Shown piece by piece: positions 48,442-59,379 of a stretch of 64,000 nucleotides of DNA (its first letter is position 1; every line of letters begins with the position of its first letter). The position numbers and the translations under genes are program-made. The DNA is from an uncultured Prevotella sp. GTDB taxonomy: Bacteria > Bacteroidota > Bacteroidia > Bacteroidales > Bacteroidaceae. The stretch spans positions 31,776-95,775 of the forward strand of contig CAMWVS010000002.1 in assembly GCA_947177775.1 (NCBI GenBank), written 5' to 3'. The notes under the pieces are model-generated. The model was not told the DNA's origin and ran no database searches. It worked only from the letters and a program-made list of their open reading frames with translations.

Positions 48442-49114
48442 AATACTGATAGTTGTACTTGCCGTCTTCGTCGCTGTGTCAGCGAGGGCGCAGGTTGTCG
48501 TGTCCAATCCGTTGGAATGGCTTGCCCTTGCCGAGGGTAACGAGGCCATCAACGGACAGGTGAAAGACCAGACAGACGCACAGACCAGGACAGCGGTCCT
48601 GCAGAATACCATAGCCGCCGAGTTTACCAAGATGCACGAATGGGAAAAGAAATATTCCGGCTACCTGCAGACCGTTTCCGGCTTTGCCTCTTCACTGAAA
48701 GCGTCCGCCACACTGTATGAAGACGGTGTGCGCATTTTCATCACCCTGGGCAAGCTCAAGAAAGCCATCGGTTCCAATCCGCAGGGCATTGTCGCTACCA
48801 TGTCAATGAACAACCTCTATCTGGAAACAGCGACAGAGCTAATTTCTGTCTATACGCTCTTGAAGGATGCCATCGCCACCGGAGGTAAGACAAATATGCT
48901 CACCGGTGCGGAACGCTCACAGACGCTGTGGGCATTATCCGACAAACTCGGCGCATTTTATAAAAAGCTCAACAGGCTGTACCTGAGCATACGGTACTAT
49001 ACGCTTACCGATGTGTGGAACAACGTCAGTGCAGGAATGATGGACAGGGACATCGGCAGTATCGCCGGTGATGCCTTCGGCCGGTGGAAACGGGCAGCAA
49101 GAACATTAAGATAA
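48422..49114 (+). CDS. Exported conjugation-associated protein (tandem paralog 1)
   Basis: Signal peptide; shared LTDVWNNV...DAFGRWKR pattern with the next gene; start revised from 48395. Confidence 0.55.
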   Translation: MRLRTAKILIVVLAVFVAVSARAQVVVSNPLEWLALAEGNEAINGQVKDQTDAQTRTAVLQNTIAAEFTKMHEWEKKYSGYLQTVSGFASSLKASATLYEDGVRIFITLGKLKKAIGSNPQGIVATMSMNNLYLETATELISVYTLLKDAIATGGKTNMLTGAERSQTLWALSDKLGAFYKKLNRLYLSIRYYTLTDVWNNVSAGMMDRDIGSIAGDAFGRWKRAARTLR

Positions 49115-49124
49115 AGGAGACAGC

Positions 49125-49811
49125 ATGATAAGGACGGCACTAATTATATTGATATTGGCTTTCGGCATCTGCAAGGGTCACGCACAGACAGACCCTGTAT
49201 TGTCCGGAATGATTGTCCTGTACACCGACAAGGCAGAGAAGCAGCTCAAGTCACAAGAGAAAGTAATGTTGCTGCAGACTACCGGGCATATATGGACGAA
49301 GGAGGAAGTGAAAGCCACGACCGACTTTCAGCGACAGTTCAACGACTATCTCGACTCGTTCCGGTCGGTAATCAGCTATGCGGCACAGATATACGGTTTC
49401 TACCACGAAATCGGGAAACTGACAGAGAACATGGGCGCATTGAGCCGCCAGTTGGAGAAATCTCCTGAAAACGCGCTTGCCGTGGCACTCACACCTCGCC
49501 GGAGCGGTATATACCGGGAACTGATACTCGGCAGCGTGGACATCGTGAACGACATCCGGCAGGTATGCCTCTCTAACGTGAAGATGACGGAGAAGGAGCG
49601 CATCGAGATTGTATTCGGCATACGCCCAAAACTCCACCTGATGAACCGCAACCTGCGCCGGCTCACGCTTGCCGTCAAATACACCTCCCTGTCTGATGTG
49701 TGGCGGGAGATAGACTGCAGGGCAAAGAGCTACGACGTGGACAAATGGAAAATCACGGACGAAGCCTTCTCGCGCTGGCGGAGTAACAGTAAGATAAGAC
49801 CCGGAAAATAA
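49125..49811 (+). CDS. Exported conjugation-associated protein (tandem paralog 2)
   Basis: Signal peptide; LSDVWREI...EAFSRWRS parallels the upstream gene. Confidence 0.55.
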   Translation: MIRTALIILILAFGICKGHAQTDPVLSGMIVLYTDKAEKQLKSQEKVMLLQTTGHIWTKEEVKATTDFQRQFNDYLDSFRSVISYAAQIYGFYHEIGKLTENMGALSRQLEKSPENALAVALTPRRSGIYRELILGSVDIVNDIRQVCLSNVKMTEKERIEIVFGIRPKLHLMNRNLRRLTLAVKYTSLSDVWREIDCRAKSYDVDKWKITDEAFSRWRSNSKIRPGK

Positions 49812-49837
49812 AACATGAACAACTTGTAACAAGGCTT

Positions 49838-50764
49838 ATGAAGATTGGACTGATAGACGTTGACGGACACCACTTCCCGAATTTCGCACTGATGAAACTC
49901 TCGGCATGGCACAAATCAAAAGGAGACATTGTCGAATGGGCAGACGCGATGTTCGGAAACGGCTATGACCGTATTTACAAATCAAAGATATTCACATTCT
50001 CGCCGGATGAGAACAGTCCCTGGAGCTGTGAGGTCATCAAGGGTGGCACCGGGTACGATATAAAGAGGCGGCTGGCTCCGGAAATCGAAGCATCTACCCT
50101 GATGGACTACACCCTCTATCCGCAATACGACTATTCCATACAGTTTTTCTCCAGAGGCTGCATCCGTCGCTGTCCGTTTTGTCTGGTACACGACAAGGAG
50201 GGCGGCATACACCCCGTGGAACCTGTGCAGCTGAACCCCAACGGAAAGCATATCGAGGTGCTCGACAACAACTTTTTCGCCAATCCGGAATGGCGATCTG
50301 CTATCGACTATCTTATGAAGGCCGGGCAAAAGGTCAATCTTCACGGTGTTGACGTGCGCATCATGGACGAGGAACAGGCATACTGGCTCAACAAGCTCCG
50401 TCTTTATAAGTCCATACATATCGCATGGGACTTGCCGCAGATAGACTTGACCCCAAAAATCACGGAAGTAACTCGATACATAAAGCCGTGGAAGATCATG
50501 TGCTACATTCTTGTCGGCTACAACTCGACCATGGAGCAGGACTTATACCGCATCGAGCGGTGCCGGGAACTTGGCATCAAGCCTTATGTGATGCCGTACC
50601 GTGACTTCGACAACAGAACACAGCCCTCGCAGTATGCGAAGGATCTCGCGCAATACGTCAACAAGCCGATGCTTTTTAAGTCATGCAGTTTCAAGGACTT
50701 CTCACCCCGGAAAGGTTTCCGATGTGAGGCTTATTTTCATACGAACAATACGATAACGAACTAA
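49838..50764 (+). CDS. Radical SAM-fold protein of mobile element
   Basis: FFSRGCIRRCPFCLVHDKEGG (CxxxCxxC) preceded by MKIGLIDVDGHHFPNFALMKLSAWHK. Confidence 0.75.
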   Translation: MKIGLIDVDGHHFPNFALMKLSAWHKSKGDIVEWADAMFGNGYDRIYKSKIFTFSPDENSPWSCEVIKGGTGYDIKRRLAPEIEASTLMDYTLYPQYDYSIQFFSRGCIRRCPFCLVHDKEGGIHPVEPVQLNPNGKHIEVLDNNFFANPEWRSAIDYLMKAGQKVNLHGVDVRIMDEEQAYWLNKLRLYKSIHIAWDLPQIDLTPKITEVTRYIKPWKIMCYILVGYNSTMEQDLYRIERCRELGIKPYVMPYRDFDNRTQPSQYAKDLAQYVNKPMLFKSCSFKDFSPRKGFRCEAYFHTNNTITN

Positions 50765-50776
50765 AATACAACAGAT

Positions 50777-51403
50777 ATGGGCAAATGGGCAACAATACTC
50801 AAAGGTGGCAAATACATCTTCAACAATCCGGCGACAAGAAGCCTTGGCGGAGCCGTCATCCATCCCCAGCGCACCCTTGTGGGCGCAGGTCGCGCCGTGA
50901 AAACCGCCACAGTCGGAGCCGGTGTGGGCTATCTCAGCTGGGAGGCACTTGTCAATGACAAGCCGGTAGTGAGGACGGTCGCCGACATAGCAATAGGAAG
51001 CGACAATGTGGATGCGGTGGTGGACACCACAAGCAAGACCGTCGATAGCGTGCAGGAAACGGTACGGGATGTAAAGGAATCCGTGTCCGGTTTGAGCGGT
51101 ACCGTGCAACAGGCCAACAGTACATTCGGAGGCATCTCCGATTTCCTGAAGAACGTATGCGGGGGCAACGGTGCCGATATGTTCGGCAACTTCTTCTCCA
51201 ACATAGGGAAAGGCAACGTGTCTGGACTGAGCATCGTTGGACTGCTTGCCGCCGGACTGATGATATTCGGACGGTTCGGCTGGCTTGGCAAGATTGGCGG
51301 CGCACTGCTCGCCATGATGCTTATCGGCAACAATTCCCATGTGGCACAAGTACAGGAGAACCCTCAGACCGAGAACCGACAGCCGGGAGGACGGCACAGA
51401 TGA
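50777..51403 (+). CDS. hypothetical membrane protein
   Basis: ORF track; C-terminal TM-like segment VSGLSIVGLLAAGLMIFGRFGWLGKIGGALLAMMLIG. Confidence 0.55.
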   Translation: MGKWATILKGGKYIFNNPATRSLGGAVIHPQRTLVGAGRAVKTATVGAGVGYLSWEALVNDKPVVRTVADIAIGSDNVDAVVDTTSKTVDSVQETVRDVKESVSGLSGTVQQANSTFGGISDFLKNVCGGNGADMFGNFFSNIGKGNVSGLSIVGLLAAGLMIFGRFGWLGKIGGALLAMMLIGNNSHVAQVQENPQTENRQPGGRHR

Positions 51404-51454
51404 ATCGTACCCGGACATGTTTGACAAGACAACAAGTAAACATATAAAAAGAAT

Positions 51455-52569
51455 ATGGAATATACACAGGAGATGAACCTGCAGTCGGAGAGCGGCTACT
51501 GTATGCCGTTCAATGACAAGAAAGAAGAAGTGGTGCTGACCCGGACTTACGGAAAGCAGGAGGACGGGAGTTTCAACCACGGCATAGACCTCGCCGCAGA
51601 CCGCTATGTGCTTCGTGCGGTGGCGGACGGCATCGTCACCGCCATCGGTACGGACAGGGAACACGGCCTATACCAGACGGCCCGTTACGGGAAATATGAC
51701 GTGACCTACGGCGGCATACGCAACGCTATGGTGGCTTTCGGCAAACGTGTCAAAGCCGGAAGCATCCTTTCCATCAGTGGTAACACCCTTCATCTGGAGG
51801 TGAAGTACGACGGAGTGGAGATAGACCCCGTAGAGTTTCTGAAAATGCTTTTCGGTAACATGAAGATGTCCGGCACGGAAAGCGGCATGCCCGATTTCGA
51901 GACCCTCGACATGGATATTCCGACGGACTATGACGAGAACATGGAAGAGATCGAGGGCCTGATGGCAAGGTTCTATCCCGAATATCTGATGGAGGTGGCC
52001 GGAGGTCTGTACGTCGTTCCCGACAAGACAGAACAGTCCCTGCGCAACATCTTCTCCCTGTCGGCGGCACGGAGCTATTTCTATGACGCCATACCGTCGA
52101 TGGCCAATCCGCTCGGACTGTCTGAACGGTCTGTGCCCATCGCCGCCAAGGTGCAGAACCTGCTTATCGGGGATTTTCTCAATTATCTCGCCCTTCGGCA
52201 CAGGATATTCCTGTCGGCCATGGATGAATCGAGTAAAAAAAAAGCTATGACGAAGCCGTCGCCACCGCCGGAATCATAGACCCGCTTGTCGACCTTGACA
52301 TCGACGTGCGGAGCTTCGACATCCAGCGGCAGGTGACTGTCTATCCTGACAGGTCTGGCATACGCTGGTGGACGAAAGCCTGGTTCAACGGTTCGGAAGA
52401 CGGTGAGGCGGCCGTAGAGATAGAGCGTGAATGTGCGATACAGTTCCTGCTTGACCGGATAGACAAAGAGAGGATGCTTGAAGAGTATTATCCCAAACAG
52501 ATGGAGGTGTATCACAATGCCATCGAGCAGACAAAAGAAAATTTATTGAAACAACTGAACATATCATAA
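51455..52569 (+). CDS. M23-peptidase-like protein, full product likely needs -1 frameshift at A9 (frame 0 stops at 52279)
   Basis: FNHGIDLAADRYVLRAVADGIVTAIGTD...GNTLHLEVKYDG; at AGTAAAAAAAAAGCTATGACG the -1 frame continues SYDEAVATAGIIDPLVDLDIDVRSFDIQRQVTVYP...NIS to 52569. Confidence 0.6.
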
Positions 52570-54434
52570 TGGCGCAACCGAAAAATACAAAAAGGCTGTC
52601 GGAGGTGGAATACTGCCTTAGCAGCTATTTCAACGCACATTTCGTGCCGGTCATGAACCGGGAGAAGTCTGCATTGCAGGCGGCACAGGCAAAAGAGATA
52701 GCGGACTATTCCACTTCGTTTGCCGGCATCATGCGGTCGCTTGCACAATCATCCTCTTCCGCAGGCATACCGGGTCCTGATGATACCATGCAGTACCTAC
52801 GGCTTACCGGAAAGGAATGTTCCAAGACCGCGGAGGATTATGTGGGGATGTGCAAGGAGAGCATACTCGGCAACAAGGATTTCGTGGCCGACCTCCAGCG
52901 TCTTGCCGGGGAATGGCGCAATGCGGTAGTGGCTGAAGTGGGACGCAAGCGTTATGACGAGCTTTCCGCAAAAATCGGTTCGGATCTGGCACTCGCCTAT
53001 GTCGATCACCGTGTCGAGCAGATGATGGTTGACCGCATGGTGCGTGAGCAGATGCCCAAAGGTTCTTTCGACTATATCATCCGCAAGGGGGCAGCTGGCA
53101 GCCTTTTCGGATTGCCACAGGAAATGATGAAGTCACCGTTGCAGCGTGAGATAGAGGAACGGGGTGAGGCCATATACAAACCGTCGAAAGCGGAAAAAGG
53201 CACGGCTAAGGGTGTGAGCTTCGCTGCAGATGTGGTGACTTTTGGCGGCGTGTACTCATGGGGCTCGCTTGCCAGACTTGCCGGTGCGGAAGTCGTGTTT
53301 TCCGGGCTTGAGTCCGTACTTGACAAGAAACAGCAGAAACAGGGACTGACCGTTGACCAATGCGTCAGCACGGGACTGTTTGGCAATGGCGATACACTAT
53401 CGGATATACGCAAGGAGAGTTTGCGCATCAAGACATACGAGAGCAACTATATCCAGTCGGTCAACGGCACTCTGTCCAAAAAGATGCTCATTCTGAAAGA
53501 AAAGCCCGCATGGGAGATGGACTGGAACCTCGGCAATTTGCAGAATCCTTTTTTGAATCAAGGAAAAGGACTTATTCCTTTCAAGTTCTCTCCGATAACT
53601 CTTGGCAAACCTCAGACGGCAGATCGTGGAAAGAACTTCGCCAACGTGCCGTCTGTCATCGCTCCCGGTCAGGAACAGGCATACCTTGACTGGAAAACGC
53701 AGCATGACAGGGAGCAGGCACAGAAAGCACAACAGGAAAGTACCGCCACAGAAGAAAAAGCTGAATCACGTGGACAGGAAACGACAAACGATAACACTCA
53801 AGAAAATGAGGACAACGGTGAAGAAAGGGAAAAGGTGACACAGGCACAAGACAATAACGACGGCTGGGCGCATCTTCTCCAATCTGTCGGACTGGATGGC
53901 ATCGGTGACATAGGGCGCAACCTTCCTTATGTAATAGCCATGCTGCCGGACATGCTTGTTGGACTGTTCACCGGAAAGACCACCTCCTTAAACCTAAAAA
54001 GCGGAATGTTGCCTTTGGCTTCCATACTGGTAGGAATGTTCGTCAGGAATCCTCTGCTGAAGATGGTGCTGATAGGCATGGGCGGTGCCAACCTTGTAAA
54101 CAAGATCGGGCATGAGGCGATAGAGCGTGAACAGGACGGACACCGTCCGTCCGTCCGCTACAGGCAGTATGACGATGAAGAGCTGAATCCACGCATATCC
54201 GGCGCTGTTATCCGTGGCAACACGTTGATAGCCACCATTGACAACGTGCCTTGCTCGGTGATGCTGCCCGAAAACGCGGCGCAGGCATACGCCGCCGGAG
54301 CATTGCCTTTGAATACGCTTGCCAATGCGGTGCTCGCCCGTCACGACCGCATGAAGGCGATGGCGGAAGACAATTACCGCAGTCTGGAGATCGAACAGGA
54401 ACGACAGCAGGAACGCGGCATAATCCTCAGATAA
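52569..54434 (+). CDS. conjugative-element hypothetical protein (membrane-associated)
   Basis: Long ORF, start overlaps the preceding stop region. Confidence 0.6.
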   Translation: MAQPKNTKRLSEVEYCLSSYFNAHFVPVMNREKSALQAAQAKEIADYSTSFAGIMRSLAQSSSSAGIPGPDDTMQYLRLTGKECSKTAEDYVGMCKESILGNKDFVADLQRLAGEWRNAVVAEVGRKRYDELSAKIGSDLALAYVDHRVEQMMVDRMVREQMPKGSFDYIIRKGAAGSLFGLPQEMMKSPLQREIEERGEAIYKPSKAEKGTAKGVSFAADVVTFGGVYSWGSLARLAGAEVVFSGLESVLDKKQQKQGLTVDQCVSTGLFGNGDTLSDIRKESLRIKTYESNYIQSVNGTLSKKMLILKEKPAWEMDWNLGNLQNPFLNQGKGLIPFKFSPITLGKPQTADRGKNFANVPSVIAPGQEQAYLDWKTQHDREQAQKAQQESTATEEKAESRGQETTNDNTQENEDNGEEREKVTQAQDNNDGWAHLLQSVGLDGIGDIGRNLPYVIAMLPDMLVGLFTGKTTSLNLKSGMLPLASILVGMFVRNPLLKMVLIGMGGANLVNKIGHEAIEREQDGHRPSVRYRQYDDEELNPRISGAVIRGNTLIATIDNVPCSVMLPENAAQAYAAGALPLNTLANAVLARHDRMKAMAEDNYRSLEIEQERQQERGIILR

Positions 54435-54456
54435 ACCAATACATCAATATATAGCA

Positions 54457-57147
54457 ATGAAAGAAAAGACACCTCAGGAACAGACGGCGGCCGCCAGACA
54501 GGTGGAGCTGCTGTCAAATGCTCTAAACGGGGCATCGACGGAAGGATACTGGCTGAACGTGTCGGGACGCCTCTCTCCGAAAATCTATCCCAAAGGGGCT
54601 GCACTCAGCCCGTTCAACAGTCTCACGCTGATGCTCGACGCTGACAGCCATGGATATTCCACCGCCTTGTACACCACGTTTTCGGAAGCAAGGAAACGCG
54701 GCGAATCCGTCCTCAAGGACGAACGCTCCGTACCGATGAACTGGTACCGGTGGGACTCATACGTCAACAAGCACGACGAGAAGGACATCATATCCCGTGA
54801 CGACTACCGCAGCCTTCCGCCTGTGCAACAGGAACAGTACAAGGCTGTAAGAAAACGTGAGATACATACACTTTTCAATGTGGAGCAGACCACTCTTCCC
54901 CATGTGGATGAAAAGGAGTTCGAGAAGCTGCGACTGCAGTTCGGCGGACGAACCGACCGAGGCAATATCCTTGCGGAGGAACGCCAGACACGTTCCGCAG
55001 TCAACAGGTTCCGAGAACAGATTTCGCAGAACCTTGTGCCTATAAGGAAATCGACCACGGGAACGGCGGCATACGACACTGGCAAGGATGCCGTCTATAT
55101 TCCCGACCAGAAGCATTTCGGCAATTACATGGATTATGTGCAGGAACTGGTGCGTCAGGTGGTGAGTGCCACCGGCCACCGTGAGCGCATGTCGAGGGAA
55201 GGCATGGTGATGAACGGCGGCAAAGCTCCGTCAGGTGACGCCCTGCGCTATGAGCGTCTTATCGCCGAGATTGCCTCCGGCCTGAAGATGGCGGAGTTCG
55301 GTCTGCCGGCGAAACTGTCGCCCGAAAGCCGTGGCATGGTGGAATACTGGACAGCGGAACTGAAAGAGAATCCCTGTCTGATAGACGCTGTGGAGAGCGA
55401 TGTGAACAACGCCCTCGATGTTATCCGCAAGGCCGAGCAGGGTGAACGTATGGAGTCTGCCCATGAGCGCAACAGGCAGCAGACGGAGGAACTCAGGAAG
55501 CAGGAAGAGGGACGGCCGCAGGTATCGGCTGCGGATGCTCTGGTATTGCAGGATATCCTCCGCAAGGGAGGCATGGAGATCAGCGACCGCAATTTCCTGG
55601 GAGGACAGGATGACAAGCGTGAGTTTCTGGCCCGCTTTGACGGACTTGGACATTACGACACGCTGACACAGGACGCGCTCACCAATGCACGTCTGCAGCA
55701 TGACGACCCTGAGCTTGTCAATATCGCCTATACACAGGCTGCCGGTTCCGCAGCACGTATCCACCGCCTCTGTACCGAATGGCTGCCGCAGGAATGGGAA
55801 GAAAAGGGCGCGCATGTCATAGCCGATGACATAAATGCCGTTCCGGACAAACGCAGCCGTGAGTTTGTGGTGGTACTCGACAAGAACACCGGGATTGCCG
55901 ATGTGGTGTTGCCCACTTCAGCCCGTTCAGGAGGCGATGTCGTGATGCCCAACGGCGACCGCCGCAACTACTGGATGTCACCTGACGAGGTTCTGACAGC
56001 CGATGAGCGCAAAGAAGCCGGAGCGAGGGTGGTGTCACACACCATCCCCGGATTCAACAAAGAGAAGATAGCGGCCGCGTTGATGGCACAGGGTGCCTCA
56101 TACGTCAGGTTCTATAACAAGGACGGGCAGTTGCGTTACCATCCTGATGATTCCTATTTTGCGGACAAGCAGGTGTATTCGGCCAAGCTGGACGGCAAGG
56201 AGATAAGGAATGTTTCCTCTTTTGATGTCAGCGAGGCTGTAAGCCGCGCCACGGAAGTGCGGTTCGAGCGAATCCAGATGCTCCGTGACGATGACGGTGG
56301 CTGGGCATTGTACCTCAAACCTGAAAACGAGCCGTCGTTCAGCATCCGTCCGGACAAGAACGACATCAACCGCTTCTTCTCCACCGTCAAGCAGGATGAC
56401 CGTGTGGCCGCAGGTGCGGTACGCAACGAGCTGGCCCAGAAATACTATGCTCTCGCACAGGCTGAACCCAACCTGAAGGTTGACCTGTTCGGCGCCATGC
56501 CGGACGGCATCGACCCGCTGCGCATCAAGCGCGTGAACGTGTTCAAGAGCAAGGACGACAAGATATTGTGTGTTCCCGTAATCGACGGCATCGACAAGGT
56601 GCAGCCCCGTGAAGTGAGCAAGCAGCAATGGCAGCGGATGTGGGTGGCGGAGGATGTCGCCCAATACAAGACCTGCCTTGCCGCCAGCCTGTTCGCCGAC
56701 CTTCTGATGCAGAAAACGGAGGAACAAACCGTAGAAAAGCAGCAGGACGAGGACGCTGCCGTTGTCCGTCCTGATGTGGCGGCGGTACGTCCCGAACTTC
56801 AGCAGTATGAGGAGTTGAAGGGAAAGCATCCCGATGTCATCCTGCTGTTCCGTCATGGCGGCAATTATGAGGCTTATCAGGATGATGTGCCAAGGATGGA
56901 AAAGACACTGGGACTTGAAAAAATCGAATTCGGAAACCAAAGGGAAGATTCCCATGCCGTGAAAGTGTCATTCCCGACAGATATGCTGGATGTCTATCTG
57001 CCGAGACTCGTGCGGTCAGGAGCAAGGGTCGCCATTTGCGATGCTGTTGAAAACATTTCTGCTGACAGAAAGGCCGGCATGTCACTTCCTCAGAATGCAG
57101 TTAGCGGAGCGGAAAATATGGAACGTCACACAGGAATAAGAATGTAG
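54457..57147 (+). CDS. DUF3945-type mobile-element protein
   Basis: ALMAQGASYVRFYNKDGQLRYHPDDSYFADKQVYSAKLDGKEI; C-terminal MutS-like HPDVILLFRHGGNYEAYQDD. Confidence 0.6.
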   Translation: MKEKTPQEQTAAARQVELLSNALNGASTEGYWLNVSGRLSPKIYPKGAALSPFNSLTLMLDADSHGYSTALYTTFSEARKRGESVLKDERSVPMNWYRWDSYVNKHDEKDIISRDDYRSLPPVQQEQYKAVRKREIHTLFNVEQTTLPHVDEKEFEKLRLQFGGRTDRGNILAEERQTRSAVNRFREQISQNLVPIRKSTTGTAAYDTGKDAVYIPDQKHFGNYMDYVQELVRQVVSATGHRERMSREGMVMNGGKAPSGDALRYERLIAEIASGLKMAEFGLPAKLSPESRGMVEYWTAELKENPCLIDAVESDVNNALDVIRKAEQGERMESAHERNRQQTEELRKQEEGRPQVSAADALVLQDILRKGGMEISDRNFLGGQDDKREFLARFDGLGHYDTLTQDALTNARLQHDDPELVNIAYTQAAGSAARIHRLCTEWLPQEWEEKGAHVIADDINAVPDKRSREFVVVLDKNTGIADVVLPTSARSGGDVVMPNGDRRNYWMSPDEVLTADERKEAGARVVSHTIPGFNKEKIAAALMAQGASYVRFYNKDGQLRYHPDDSYFADKQVYSAKLDGKEIRNVSSFDVSEAVSRATEVRFERIQMLRDDDGGWALYLKPENEPSFSIRPDKNDINRFFSTVKQDDRVAAGAVRNELAQKYYALAQAEPNLKVDLFGAMPDGIDPLRIKRVNVFKSKDDKILCVPVIDGIDKVQPREVSKQQWQRMWVAEDVAQYKTCLAASLFADLLMQKTEEQTVEKQQDEDAAVVRPDVAAVRPELQQYEELKGKHPDVILLFRHGGNYEAYQDDVPRMEKTLGLEKIEFGNQREDSHAVKVSFPTDMLDVYLPRLVRSGARVAICDAVENISADRKAGMSLPQNAVSGAENMERHTGIRM

Positions 57148-57149
57148 CT

Positions 57150-58718
57150 ATGGCAGGAAAAAATCAGGCATACGCAGAGAAATATGCGGAATTTGCGATG
57201 GAGCAGATGCGTCTGTACGGCATACCGGCTTCGGTGACACTCGCCCAGGGCATCCTTGAGAGCGCAAGCGGCCAAAGTCGTCTCGCACAGAACGAGAACA
57301 ACCATTTCGGCATCAAGGCAACGCAGTCTTGGATAGCCAGTGGTGGCAAATACGGTCTCTATACCGATGACAAGCCGAATGAGAAATTCTGCAGCTACGA
57401 CAGTGTGGGCGATTCCTATGCCCATCACTCCAGATTTCTGAAAGAAAACTCCCGGTACGCATCCTGTTTCAAACTTGATGCGGACGATTACAGGGGATGG
57501 GCACAGGGTCTTGACAAAGCCGGATATGCCACGGCCGGGAAATATGCGCCCGCGCTTATATCCATTATCGAGCGTAACGACCTCCAGCGTTATGACCGTA
57601 TGGTAATGGAAGAGATGAACGCCAAAGGGCTGAAACCGGGGCAAAGAACACCACAGTTGCAGTCCGGCAATAACAACAGTGCGGAACATGATTACTCTTT
57701 CCCGTTGAAACGTGAAGAGTTCCTGTTCGTTACATCGCCTTTCGGTATGCGTACCGACCCGACAGACCCTTCCAAAAAGCAGATGCACAAGGGGATGGAC
57801 ATACAATGTAACAATGAGGCTGTACTGGCGACGGAAAAGAACGGCAAGGTAGTAGCGGTGAATGAAAACGCCAACACAGCCGGTGGAAAGTCCGTCACCG
57901 TAGAATATACTCGTGAAGGCGGAGCCAAGGTACAGGTCAGCTACCTGCACCTTAATTCATTTTCTGTCAAGGTCGGCGATACAGTAAATGCCGGACAGCA
58001 GATAGGCGTTTCCGGAAATACAGGAACACGCACCACGGGTCCGCATCTGCATTTCGGCGTGAAGCAGATAGCGGAGGACGGTACGGCCAGGGACATGGAT
58101 CCCGCAGCTTATCTTGCGGAGATAGCAGAGAAAGGAAATATCCGTCTCACCGCCATGCACGATGGTCAGAACCTGTTGGCGAAATACAAAAGCCAGAACC
58201 CTGACAGTCCGGCAATAGACACCTCGCTTTCCCCGGAAGAATGGATGAAGAAGCTGCTTTCATCCGAGGACAGCGGCATCAGCATGGGCGGAAACGGCCA
58301 GGACCCGGTGATGGAGATGGTAATGACGTTATTCACTTCCCTTATGGCATTGGCCGTGCAGATAGATAACAAGACGGAAGAAGAGAAAATGGCATCTGCA
58401 ACAGCCGCTGCCATCGACAAGCGCATAGACCTTACACCGCTTGTGCAGGGAATGAGAGAATGCACGCTTATGGTCAAGGAGGGCGAAACTCCGCTACTGT
58501 CCGTAGATACCGGAACAAACCGTTTCACGGCACAGCTGTCTTCGTCAGACATGAACCGTATGAACCTCGTCCTGTCAGACAGTACCCTGACCGCTGACGA
58601 AAAGAAAGAACGTATTTCCGGTATCATCGGTAATATCGCGCTCAACGCCCAGTTGTCGCAGGATTACTGTCAGGGAATATCGCAGCAGTCACAATCAGAG
58701 AATATTTCAATCAGATAA
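57150..58718 (+). CDS. Bifunctional cell-wall hydrolase: glucosaminidase + M23 peptidase
   Basis: ASVTLAQGILESASGQSRLAQNENNHFGIK; HKGMDIQCNNEAVLATEKNGKV...GNTGTRTTGPHLHFGV. Confidence 0.9.
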   Translation: MAGKNQAYAEKYAEFAMEQMRLYGIPASVTLAQGILESASGQSRLAQNENNHFGIKATQSWIASGGKYGLYTDDKPNEKFCSYDSVGDSYAHHSRFLKENSRYASCFKLDADDYRGWAQGLDKAGYATAGKYAPALISIIERNDLQRYDRMVMEEMNAKGLKPGQRTPQLQSGNNNSAEHDYSFPLKREEFLFVTSPFGMRTDPTDPSKKQMHKGMDIQCNNEAVLATEKNGKVVAVNENANTAGGKSVTVEYTREGGAKVQVSYLHLNSFSVKVGDTVNAGQQIGVSGNTGTRTTGPHLHFGVKQIAEDGTARDMDPAAYLAEIAEKGNIRLTAMHDGQNLLAKYKSQNPDSPAIDTSLSPEEWMKKLLSSEDSGISMGGNGQDPVMEMVMTLFTSLMALAVQIDNKTEEEKMASATAAAIDKRIDLTPLVQGMRECTLMVKEGETPLLSVDTGTNRFTAQLSSSDMNRMNLVLSDSTLTADEKKERISGIIGNIALNAQLSQDYCQGISQQSQSENISIR

Positions 58719-58739
58719 TCACCATTAAAACAAAACAGT

Positions 58740-59378
58740 ATGATTAAAGTACAAGCAACAATCAACGGCATCATCAGCAAACCGGCAACAATCCGTGTGT
58801 CTGGTGACGGTAACAAATTCATTGGTTTCCTTGTTAAACTCTCTGTTCCCGGTTCGCGTAACAATATGCCGGGCAAGGAACTGTCCATATCCGTAAGCAA
58901 GGACGGGGAGGAATCAGAGCTGCCTTCCCTTGCAGCAGGAACACGTATAGAAGCGACGGGAACACTGACCTTCCGAAAGACCGGCGACAACCTCTATTTC
59001 AATTTCCATGCAGACACGGTGAATCTCAGCCCCGAATCGTCCAAGGATGCCATTGAAGGCACTATGGAGTTCAAGGGTACAGTCGGCAAGGGTGTCGATG
59101 AGAAAACCGACAAGAAAGACAGGAAATATGTGTCGTTTTCGGCATATTCCACAGAAAAGTCCGGGGATGCCCTGCAGTTTACATGGGTACGCTTCATCAA
59201 GTTCGATTACGTCAAAGAAGCATTCCTCGAAGCCAAAGCGAAGATACATGCCACCGGTAAGCTGACGGTATCGGCATACAATGGACGTATTGACCTTGAC
59301 TGCCGTCTGGAAGAGGTCAAACCGTGGGAACGCCAGCCATTCCCACAGACAAAGGACAACGAAAACCCACCGTTCTGA
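58740..59378 (+). CDS. OB-fold, ssDNA-binding-like protein
   Basis: Two repeated beta-rich halves (RIEATGTLTFRKTGDNLYFNF; KIHATGKLTVSAYNGRIDLDCRLEEVKPWERQ). Confidence 0.5.
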   Translation: MIKVQATINGIISKPATIRVSGDGNKFIGFLVKLSVPGSRNNMPGKELSISVSKDGEESELPSLAAGTRIEATGTLTFRKTGDNLYFNFHADTVNLSPESSKDAIEGTMEFKGTVGKGVDEKTDKKDRKYVSFSAYSTEKSGDALQFTWVRFIKFDYVKEAFLEAKAKIHATGKLTVSAYNGRIDLDCRLEEVKPWERQPFPQTKDNENPPF

Positions 59379-59379
59379 T

